NCBI GenBank assembly: GCA_963837755.1
Contig: CAWIOP010000005.1
Coordinates: forward strand, 1,045,893 to 1,109,892
DNA: 64,000 bases
Reading direction: 5' to 3'
From: JADGHX01 sp963837755
GTDB lineage: Bacteria; Pseudomonadota; Gammaproteobacteria; Steroidobacterales; Steroidobacteraceae
The position numbers and the translations under genes were made by a program. The notes beneath the pieces were generated by a model. It was given only the letters and a program-made list of their open reading frames with translations. It did no database searches and was not told where the DNA came from. The number at the start of each line of letters is the position of its first letter. Positions within the stretch are counted from its first letter, which is position 1. This document shows positions 57,850 to 64,000 of this stretch, in pieces.

Positions 57850-58536
57850 TCAGTGCTCCCGCTTCTTGCGCAGCAGTGCGAACAGCAGTCCGGCGATCAC
57901 GGCGAGCAGGCCCGCGATTGCCCAGATGGCGAGCGATCCGCCGCCGCTGCCCCCCGGCGTGCGGTCCGTGGCATCCGCCTGAGTGGCCGGGGTCGCGCGG
58001 CGTTCCGGCGCTCCTTCGGTCGGCGCAGCCGCGGCCGTAGCGCCGGGCTTCCATTCCGACTTTGGCACGACCACCGCCGGCATCGGGCGCTTCACCTCGT
58101 CGCCGATCCAGACAGTCATGCGGTAGGGCTTGCCCACGTCGGCGCCGGACACGGCCAGCCCGAACTCGCCCTGCGTGCGAAACGCCACCTGCACGCGGCC
58201 GTTCGCCCCGGTGGAAACCTCGCGCTCAGCTTTCGACCACTGCGTCTTCGTGACGTTGAGCTTGATGTCGTCTTCGGGGTTGTCGGCCTTCAGCGTGACG
58301 AGCACCGGCTGGGTGACGAGAAGGTTGCTCGCGTAGAAGCGCTGCGCGTCGCGGGCCGTGGTGCCGACGATGTAGGCGATCCGGCCGTTCGTAAGCCCAG
58401 CCACCTTCTTCAAGGCGAGCGGTTTGGCCGGCGGTTCTTTCGCGGCACCGAAGGCCACGGCGCCAAACGCGAGGCCGGCGGCGACCAGCATCGCGCACGT
58501 TCGGCCCGTTGCTCTGGACTGCGCTCTTGTCTGCAT
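57850..58536 (-). CDS. Exported, C-terminally anchored hypothetical protein
   Basis: 228 residues from the ATG at 58536 (SD GAGGAGAG). N-terminal signal (TGRTCAMLVAAGLAFGAVAF), a beta-rich globular part (AGLTNGRIAYIVGTTARDAQ; PVLVTLKADNPEDDIKLNVT; GEFGLAVSGADVGKPYRMTV), a Pro/Ala linker, then a membrane helix (SLAIWAIAGLLAVIAGLLFA) and a basic stop-transfer tail (LLRKKREH). So the bulk is periplasmic with a C-terminal anchor. It sits between the OmpA-like gene (14 bases) and the frameshifted gene, probably one operon for an envelope complex. Confidence 0.75.
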   Translation of the reverse strand: MQTRAQSRATGRTCAMLVAAGLAFGAVAFGAAKEPPAKPLALKKVAGLTNGRIAYIVGTTARDAQRFYASNLLVTQPVLVTLKADNPEDDIKLNVTKTQWSKAEREVSTGANGRVQVAFRTQGEFGLAVSGADVGKPYRMTVWIGDEVKRPMPAVVVPKSEWKPGATAAAAPTEGAPERRATPATQADATDRTPGGSGGGSLAIWAIAGLLAVIAGLLFALLRKKREH

Positions 58537-58550
58537 CGCGGATGCTCTCC

Positions 58551-60269
58551 TCACAGGCTCAGCACTCGAAACTCCACGCGTCGATTGAGCGCGCGGCCTT
58601 CTTCGGTATCGTTGGTTGCGGCCGGCGAAGATTCACCGACGCCCAGGGATTCGACGCGGGTCGCGGCCACGCGCGCGTCGGCGAGAAAGCGTGACACAGC
58701 GGCCGCACGCGCGGCGGAAAGCGTTCGGTTCGACGCGTCGCTTCCAACGGAATCCGTGTGCGCTTCGATGCGGATTCGCAGCTTCGGGTTGTCGTTCATC
58801 AACGCCACCAGCCGATCCAGCTCGGCCTTCGACTCGGGCAACAACCCGGCCTCGTTGAAGTCGAAGAACAGATTGTTGAGCCGGACCGTGCGGCCGGGCT
58901 CGAGCGGCACGAGCAGCAGGTCTCGCTGGTAGCGCGCGTCAGTCTTGGCGGCACGCAGGTCGACGCGATCGGCGACCGCGACATAGCCCTGGGCATTGGC
59001 GCGGAAACCGTAGTGCTCACCGATCGGCAGCGCGATCTGATAGTCGCCACGCTGCAAGTCGGCACTGGCGCGACCCACGAAGCGGCCGTCGCGCAGCCGA
59101 TCGTAGGCAATGCCCGCGCCAACCGGCTTGCCGTTCGGGTCGCGCACGGTGCCGTAGACGAACGCCACCGGCTCGGGGCGCAGTTCGGCAGGCAGTGCGA
59201 ACTCCCAGATGTCTTCGCGCGACTTGGCATCCAGGGTGATCAGGTAAGCGAATTGCCCGGTTGCGTCCAACGTGATCGCGCCATCGTGCCCTGGCGTGTT
59301 GATGTCCGGGCCGAGGTTGCGCGGTGGCGACCAGTGCTGCCACGAGTCGTCGAGCCGGCGCGTTACGTAGAGGTCGTATCCGCCCTGTCCGCCAGGGCGA
59401 TCGCTGGCGAAATACAAAGTCTTGCCGTCGGCGGCCAGCGTCGGGGCGGCTTCGTTCGCGGCGGTGTTGATGTCTTCGCCGAGGTTGGCAGAGGCACCGA
59501 ACCGCTGCTCGCCGGCCGCCGCGGCAACGTAGAGATCGCGGCCACCGCGGCCGCCCTCGCGCTGCATGTCGAGGAGGAACGCCTGGAGATTCGGCAGCAG
59601 CGTTGCGGTTGTACGCGAGGCCTTGGTCTTGAAATCCACGTCGAGGCGACGCGGCTTATCCCAGCCCGAGCCGCGTCGCTGCGCCAGCCAGTAGGGCGCG
59701 CAGCGTTCGGTTGGCGTGACGTCCCGCCCCACGGTGCGCACGCATTCGGAACGCCCGTCGTCGAAAACGCCCAGCACCACCAGCGTGTTGTTGTCGGGAA
59801 GCACTGTGACGATGGAGGTCGACTGCTTCGACTTGCTCTGCAGGGTGAGCGGCACCGCCATGGCCCATTCGCCGTCCTTGCCTCGGCCCGCCACGAAGAT
59901 GCGCTGGGGCGTGTTGCGGATGCGGGGTGCGGCCGGCTCGGCCTTCGGCGTCTGGATTCCGGTTGTCGCGCAGCGCTTGAGCAGATCGGCCGGAATGGAC
60001 CCGGGCATCTGCTTGTTCAGCTCGACCATCTGCGTGCAGGTGTCTTTTTTCTGAACAGGTGCGCGCGCTGCCTCCGCTGCCGTTGGCGGCTCGTCCTCAC
60101 GAGTGATGTAGAGAAATCGCCCGTCGGGGCTCGCCGCGACGCCGATCTCGCGAGCATCCGTGTTGATGTTCGGGCCGAGTTTGCGCTTGTTCACGGCCGC
60201 GGGTGCGGCCGCACATGCAAGCACCAGCGCCGCGCCGAACGCGGCAGTCAGCACACTGTTCGTGTTCAC
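58551..60269 (-). CDS. OmpA-family protein with PD40/WD40-like propeller
   Basis: 572 residues with signal peptide (MNTNSVLTAAFGAALVLACA). N-terminal and central propeller-like repeats: LGPNINTDAREIGVAASPDG, NTAANEAAPTLAADGKTLYF, ASDRPGGQGGYDLYVTRRLD, NLGPDINTPGHDGAITLDAT. A carboxypeptidase-regulatory-like strand (FVYGTVRDPNGKPVGAGIAY) precedes the C-terminal OmpA domain: LNNLFFDFNEAGLLPESKAE, RIRIEAHTDSVGSDASNRTL, NRRVEFRVLSL. OmpA domains hold peptidoglycan; the propeller resembles TolB/Pal-type or Bacteroidetes 'PD40-OmpA' proteins. Two smaller exported proteins follow in the same direction. Confidence 0.9.
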   Translation of the reverse strand: MNTNSVLTAAFGAALVLACAAAPAAVNKRKLGPNINTDAREIGVAASPDGRFLYITREDEPPTAAEAARAPVQKKDTCTQMVELNKQMPGSIPADLLKRCATTGIQTPKAEPAAPRIRNTPQRIFVAGRGKDGEWAMAVPLTLQSKSKQSTSIVTVLPDNNTLVVLGVFDDGRSECVRTVGRDVTPTERCAPYWLAQRRGSGWDKPRRLDVDFKTKASRTTATLLPNLQAFLLDMQREGGRGGRDLYVAAAAGEQRFGASANLGEDINTAANEAAPTLAADGKTLYFASDRPGGQGGYDLYVTRRLDDSWQHWSPPRNLGPDINTPGHDGAITLDATGQFAYLITLDAKSREDIWEFALPAELRPEPVAFVYGTVRDPNGKPVGAGIAYDRLRDGRFVGRASADLQRGDYQIALPIGEHYGFRANAQGYVAVADRVDLRAAKTDARYQRDLLLVPLEPGRTVRLNNLFFDFNEAGLLPESKAELDRLVALMNDNPKLRIRIEAHTDSVGSDASNRTLSAARAAAVSRFLADARVAATRVESLGVGESSPAATNDTEEGRALNRRVEFRVLSL

Positions 60270-60472
60270 GGCTGCGTGCAGGCGTTTACTTCGAAGGCGG
60301 AATGTTCGGCAGGCGCTTGGTGGCGTTCACCTTGCGACCAGCGCCAGGCAGCAGAACGAACCTCGAATCGGTGTTGATCGCTTCGCCACGGTGCATTCCT
60401 CAGGGATGGAACTTGTTTGAATCCTAAGCCATCCAGAGGCTTGCCGCCGTGAAGCCGTTCCGCCGGGCGCCC

Positions 60473-60895
60473 TCACTTCGCCGTCCACTCGCCCTTGAGC
60501 GACCGCGTGCACTGGCGTTCGGCTTCCGCGGCAGCCCCACCCGCGGGCGTGACGCCGGAACCCGGAAAACCCGTGTAGTAGCGATAGTAGGACTCGGTGT
60601 TCTGGCCCTTGAACACGAGGCATGTGCCAACCTGGCCTTCGGTGGGGCAGGCGCCGGCCAGGAACTCGACCCCCGGCCGCTTGCAGGCCCGCTCCACTCC
60701 CGCGGGCTTGTAAGAGGCGCCTGTGAACTCGTTGCAGAACCCGCTCGCGGGGCTGTTGCAGCTCCCGGCTATCGTGGGCGTCGTAACGCCTGCGGTTGCG
60801 GGGCTGCTGGTGCCACCGCCGCAGCCTGCCAGGGGCAGAACGGCCGCAGCGAGAACCGAGACGATAGTCGGCGTGGCGCGCGAGTGATGGTTCAT
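60473..60895 (-). CDS. Small lipoprotein
   Basis: 140 residues. Lipobox LAGC after a hydrophobic stretch (IVSVLAAAVLPLAGCGGGTS). Mature part carries eight cysteines (SCNSPASGFCNEFTGASYKP; ACKRPGVEFLAGACPTEGQV; GTCLVFKGQNTESYYRYYTG; ERQCTRSLKGEW), enough for several disulfides. The GTCxxxxG...YYRYYTGF pattern recurs in small exported proteins of Myxococcota and proteobacteria. Function unknown. Stands alone, with about 200 bases to the OmpA-like gene. Confidence 0.8.
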   Translation of the reverse strand: MNHHSRATPTIVSVLAAAVLPLAGCGGGTSSPATAGVTTPTIAGSCNSPASGFCNEFTGASYKPAGVERACKRPGVEFLAGACPTEGQVGTCLVFKGQNTESYYRYYTGFPGSGVTPAGGAAAEAERQCTRSLKGEWTAK

Positions 60896-61023
60896 GAGGT
60901 TTCCGTTGTATTGGAGATGAACATAGGATGCGGCGATCGCGATATTACTGACTCGGAGCGGCGGGGGCGACCGTTCATACAGCCAGACAGGCGCGCGACT
61001 CGAGGGTAGATAGCAGGGGGTGT

Positions 61024-61305
61024 CTACAGTGCCGCACTCTCGATCTCTTCGAGGTACAGAAACGTTGGCGCTTTAACGCCCGCCTTCTTCCGGATCTCCA
61101 CCACCTTCGGTGACTCGAAGAACCTTCGAGCGTTCTGCAGGGACGTCCACTTTGAGAAGTGAACGATGCTGTTGGCGTCACTCTGCTGCTTCAGCAGCTG
61201 ATAGCTGATCTCGCCGGCTTCCTTCCTGATGCCCGCGGCCTCGTCGAACACTTTCTTCCAGGCGGCGTAGTCGGCCACTTCATGGACAATCAACACGTGC
61301 TGCAC
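61024..61305 (-). CDS. Dimeric alpha/beta barrel (ABM-like) protein
   Basis: 93 residues from a GTG at 61305 with SD GGGGAAC; an in-frame ATG further upstream would add 42 unlikely residues. Sequence MQHVLIVHEVADYAAWKKVF, DEAAGIRKEAGEISYQLLKQ, NSIVHFSKWTSLQNARRFFE, SPKVVEIRKKAGVKAPTFLY. This fits the antibiotic biosynthesis monooxygenase-like ferredoxin fold ('VxHxVxDYxxWKxxFD'). Members have diverse or unknown roles. It is transcribed in the same direction as the esterase upstream (start side), 106 bases apart. Confidence 0.82.
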   Translation of the reverse strand: MQHVLIVHEVADYAAWKKVFDEAAGIRKEAGEISYQLLKQQSDANSIVHFSKWTSLQNARRFFESPKVVEIRKKAGVKAPTFLYLEEIESAAL

Positions 61306-61411
61306 AATGTTCCCCGTATGAGCTGAAGCGCACGCGCACTGTACCGAGTTTCTGTTTGATCGTGCGGCGTCGCCCGCGACACCGCTATTTCGGATGCGCC
61401 TTGAAAAACTC

Positions 61412-62305
61412 TCAGATGACGTCCGTGGCATTCAGCGACGAGCTCGGCGGGTCGCCTCTGCGGCTGCTTGGCTGTCCGCCCGGCCAGGCATGCCCGTTGT
61501 CCTTCACGAGGTAGAGCTCCACGGCTCGGCCTGTGGGGCACGAATGCCGCCATAGAATGCGCGGGCCGCTGCTGTCTTCGAGCGGAGCACCCGTGCAGCC
61601 ATCGGCCCTGGCCCAGAACGTGGCCTGTTCCAAAGCGGGCCGCGTCGGTGAACCGTCCCAGGCATTGGCGCCGCGTCCGCCCGGTGCGCCACCTTCATGC
61701 GGCACGTGTCTGTCCAGCATGCCGTTGATCATCAGCGCCGATACTGGATGGCCTGGCTTGTCTTCGTCGCCAAACAGGGTGGTGACCACCGGCGCGATGG
61801 CGGCAAGCCGGCCTGAAAGCCGGATGCCCAAGCGGTGCGTCATCATGCCGCCATTGGACATACCGGTTGCGTAGATTCTGCGGGTGTCCGCCGGATAGCT
61901 CTGGACGAGCGTGTCGATCAGGGCGTTCACGAACCCCACATCGTCGACGTTCCGCTTCATCGCATATCCGCAGCAATGCCCGGCGTTCCAGGTGAGCAGC
62001 TTGTCCTTCAGGCGCCCGGTTCCTTCGGGACAGGCGACGATGAAACCCTCCTTGCGCGCCTTCCCGGTGAAGCCCGTCATCTGCTCCGCATTGACGGCGT
62101 TGCCGCCGCCGTGCAGGACCAGTACCAGCGGCACACGCGGGCCGCTTCGGGGCAGATCTGCCGGCGCACGTACCACGTGCGTCCGCTTGATTCCACCGAA
62201 AGTCAGCGTTTGTCGCGGCACTGCCTCGTCGGCACGCGCCGCGAAGGTAGCCGAAACCAGGAGGGCGGCGAGAAGAGCCACTCGCTTGATGTGTTGCTTC
62301 GGCAT
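61412..62305 (-). CDS. PHB-depolymerase-like esterase (LpqC family), end lost to a nonsense codon
   Basis: 297 residues from the ATG at 62305 (MPKQHIKRVALLAALLVSAT, signal peptide). Alpha/beta hydrolase: VPLVLVLHGGGNAVNAEQMT (oxyanion), the nucleophile elbow IYATGMSNGGMMTHRLGIRL, and Cys pairs (NAGHCCGYAM). Catalytic His is probably in VKDNGHAWPGG. The polyhydroxybutyrate depolymerase/feruloyl esterase family usually ends 'NATDVIWEFFKAHPK'. Here the W codon is TGA (61412-61414), after which the same frame still reads EFFKAHPK and a TAG at 61385. So one substitution removed nine residues. The catalytic core is complete, so the enzyme may still work. Confidence 0.85.
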   Translation of the reverse strand: MPKQHIKRVALLAALLVSATFAARADEAVPRQTLTFGGIKRTHVVRAPADLPRSGPRVPLVLVLHGGGNAVNAEQMTGFTGKARKEGFIVACPEGTGRLKDKLLTWNAGHCCGYAMKRNVDDVGFVNALIDTLVQSYPADTRRIYATGMSNGGMMTHRLGIRLSGRLAAIAPVVTTLFGDEDKPGHPVSALMINGMLDRHVPHEGGAPGGRGANAWDGSPTRPALEQATFWARADGCTGAPLEDSSGPRILWRHSCPTGRAVELYLVKDNGHAWPGGQPSSRRGDPPSSSLNATDVI

Positions 62306-62440
62306 GGAGCGTTTCTCGTGGTTCGAGCTGGGAACGAGCTGTAGCGGGCGCGCGGTCGTTTCGTTGACGTCTTTTCTCACAAGCCTGCGCGTGACGTTTC
62401 CGCGGAAAGTGCGCCAGGTCAAGCCTGGAGAAGGAGGAAG

Positions 62441-63867
62441 GTGTGTAGAACGGATCAACATATCGAAACCTTCTGATGAGACCGGCAGGTGAGAGTCCTG
62501 CGCCGACAAAGGCTAGCCACCGGTCGGCACCGAGTGTTGCGTGGAGCGAGGGTGACCTCGGCTGCGAAGCGTACACAGGGGGCGTGCAGGCCGCGTGATA
62601 GAGCCTCGATAGGAAAGTGAATGCGGAGCCGACGTCGTTTTCTGAACGGAAGGCAGCATCGAATGCGCCGTGGAGAGCGAGGCGCAAACGATCCGCCGGG
62701 GTCGAAGAGCGGGGCATGCAGGCAAGGGTCTTACAGGAACCTGGGAGCTCTCGTGGTCTCCCCGATCACCAGCAGACGCTATGGGCGAGCGTTGAAGAAG
62801 TGGCCCTGGCCCTCAGTCGTGGCATCGAGGACTGAGCGGAGCGAACAACGGATGCAGTCGGGGTACGGTGAAGCGACGGTAACGGAGCAACGCCGGATGG
62901 ATCAGGAGAAGTCGGAGCTGGCGAGTGGTACCGGTGAAGCGGGGGAACCTGACCGAAGGGACCCTGTGGAGGGAAGGCGCTGGCGGGTTTAAGGAACTTC
63001 TCGAGGGAAAGATGATGAGGACATCGAGCCTCAATGACATCTCAACGCGACAAGAGAAGATAGCGCAACAGTCGAGACAGGCGCCGTTGATGGTGTGGAC
63101 GACGCTGGCTCATCACATTGATCTGGATTGGCTGCGCGAGGCGTATCGGCGCACGCGCAAGGATGCGGCGGTTGGAGTCGATGGAGTGACGGCGAGCGAG
63201 TACGAAGCGGCGCTTACGGCGAACCTGGCGGAGCTGCTGAAGCAGTTCAAGACGGGCAGCTATCGAGCGCCGGCAGTACGCCGAGTGCACATCTCCAAAG
63301 ACGGGGCGCAACACAAGACACGGCCGATCGGCATCCCGACGCTGGAAGACAAGGTTCTGCAGCGGGCGGTGCTGATGGTGCTGGAGCCGGTCGTCACTTC
63401 GATATGTTGGGGTTCACCCACTTCTGGGCACGCTCACGGAGCGGGCGTTGGGTGGTGCAGCGCAAGACGGCGAAGGCGCGCTTTGGCCGTGCGGTGAGAC
63501 GCATGGTTCAGTGGTGTCGGGAACATCGGCACTTGCCTGTGGCCGAGCAGCATGCGGTGATCAATCGCAAGCTACGGGGGCACTATGCGTACTACGGTGT
63601 GACGGGCAACGCCCGCGCGTTCAGCCGCTATCTGCGGCTCACCGAGCGCGCTTGGCGCAAGTGGCTCGATCGTCGCAATCATCGTGCGCACGTGACCTGG
63701 GAGTGGTTCAAGCCGATGCTGACTCGCTATCCACTCTTGCCGCCACGAATCGTTCACAGCATTTATCCTCGCGCAGCGAATCCTTAGATCAAAGAGCCGG
63801 ATGCGGGAAACCCGCACGTCCGGATCTGTGGGAGCCCTCGGTGCGCAATCGCCGGGGGCGACCCGAC
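62441..63867 (+). mobile_element. Group II intron with deleted reverse transcriptase
   Basis: The 5' end is placed at GTGTG (62441), followed by intron-like sequence (CCTTCTGATGAGACCGGCAG; GTGAGAGTCCTGCGCCGAC). The 3' part shows domain V, 63794-63827, with the AGC triad (GAGCCGGATGCGGG, AAAC loop, CCGCACGTCCGG), then domain VI with a bulged A and a CCCGAC end at about 63867. The total is about 1.43 kb, some 0.5 kb short of related introns because the encoded protein lost its middle. Without its protein it cannot move unless helped in trans; the ribozyme may still splice. Confidence 0.85.
63012..63787 (+). pseudogene. Intron-encoded reverse transcriptase/maturase with internal deletion
   Basis: The ATG at 63012 (SD GAGGGAAAG) starts MMRTSSLNDISTRQEKIAQQ and continues with reverse-transcriptase motifs 0-2: DLDWLREAYRRTRKDAAVGV, DGVTASEYEAALTANLAELL and RPIGIPTLEDKVLQRAVLMV. 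Directly after LEPV, at about 63395-63400, the frame shifts and the next sensible protein is the maturase end: FDMLGFTHFWARSRSGRWVV, QRKTAKARFGRAVRRMVQWC, then KLRGHYAYYGVTGNARAFSR and RYPLLPPRIVHSIYPRAANP. The palm with the YADD catalytic box is missing (roughly 170-200 codons). Confidence 0.88.
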
Positions 63868-64000
63868 CGCCGCGGGCCAACGGATCGAGACGGCGTGCGA
63901 GCAGGTGCTGACCCTGAGCACGCCCTCCTACCAGACCCTCAAGCGCGTGCTCGAGCGTCACGCCGCCGCGGAAGAAGCCACCGCTGCCGCGCGTGTTCCC
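63868..64000 (+). mobile_element. IS21-family IstA transposase, C-terminal tail (continues past window)
   Basis: In one plus-strand frame the flank reads AAGQRIETACEQVLTLSTPS then YQTLKRVLERHAAAEEATAA. This is the C-terminal pattern of IS21 IstA ('RIExACxxALxLxxxSYxSvxxIL'). The frame runs back a few codons into the intron end (GDPT). The body of IstA is not found before the intron, so this is a fragment created by an earlier rearrangement or by the intron insertion. It continues beyond base 64000. Confidence 0.6.

Noticed and set aside
60288..60395. Short minus-strand frame (MHRGEAINTDSRF...LPNIPPSK) upstream of the OmpA-like gene
   Set aside because: The phrase INTDSRF resembles the start of the OmpA-like protein, but the frame is 35 codons, the SD-like GAGGA touches the ATG, and no family could be recognised; too little evidence.
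1..64000. CRISPR array or cas genes
   Set aside because: No regularly spaced direct repeats. The Cas4-like stretch in the helicase at 48683 is a fused PD-(D/E)XK domain, with no other cas gene nearby.

Overview
The window is GC-rich throughout and encodes a Gram-negative bacterium. It has two TonB-dependent outer-membrane receptors, lipoproteins with a lipobox, an OmpA-type protein, RdgC (a beta/gammaproteobacterial protein) and an initiator tRNA very close to the enterobacterial one. Gene content such as NTF2-like proteins in tandem, a DUF6152-type protein and an MFS carrier next to MarR and a receptor would fit a gammaproteobacterium of the Steroidobacteraceae/Nevskiales sort. That placement is inference.

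Layout: 1-5.7 kb holds the 3' part of a chemoreceptor and a large TonB-dependent receptor, followed by a stranded C-terminal scrap of a second receptor and a terminator. 7.0-13.6 kb is a minus-strand LytS/LytTR two-component system feeding into an HlyD adaptor, an ABC ATPase and a MacB/ADOP-type permease. 13.8-18.6 kb has a TlpA-like thioredoxin, a cupin, and on the plus strand a CadC-type regulator with TPRs and an unknown protein.

18.6-32.2 kb is an accessory island ending exactly at the 3' end of an initiator tRNA gene. It is a graveyard of toxin-antitoxin and defence genes: orphan DUF1778 and DUF433 antitoxins, an AbiEi with a beheaded AbiEii, an intact AbiEi plus an unusual nucleotidyltransferase-WYL-zinc-finger AbiEii, a complete GNAT/DUF1778 pair, and a TIR-domain gene split by a frameshift in a G5 run. 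Three copies of a 51-bp repeat lie downstream of its genes. The distal part holds a tyrosine recombinase, two small genes and a large serine recombinase whose stop codon lies inside the tRNA acceptor stem.

32.3-45.5 kb looks like core chromosome: an ABC exporter, a parallel beta-helix protein, rhomboid protease, RidA, YebC-like regulator, three NTF2-like genes, AI-2E exporter family protein, RdgC and a winged-helix regulator. 45.7-51.0 kb has two decayed genes, then a two-gene DNA repair unit (FAN1-like VRR-NUC nuclease and XPD/Rad3-type helicase fused to a PD-(D/E)XK domain). 51.0-62.3 kb has secreted proteins, an MFS carrier, MarR and a second TonB-dependent receptor, an OmpA/PD40 protein and a PHB-depolymerase-like esterase that lost its last residues to a nonsense mutation. 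The window ends in a group II intron with most of its reverse transcriptase deleted, next to an IS21 IstA tail.

A recurrent theme is gene decay: at least ten genes are truncated, frameshifted or fused by deletion. Three single-site frameshifts could also be base-calling errors, and the entries say so.
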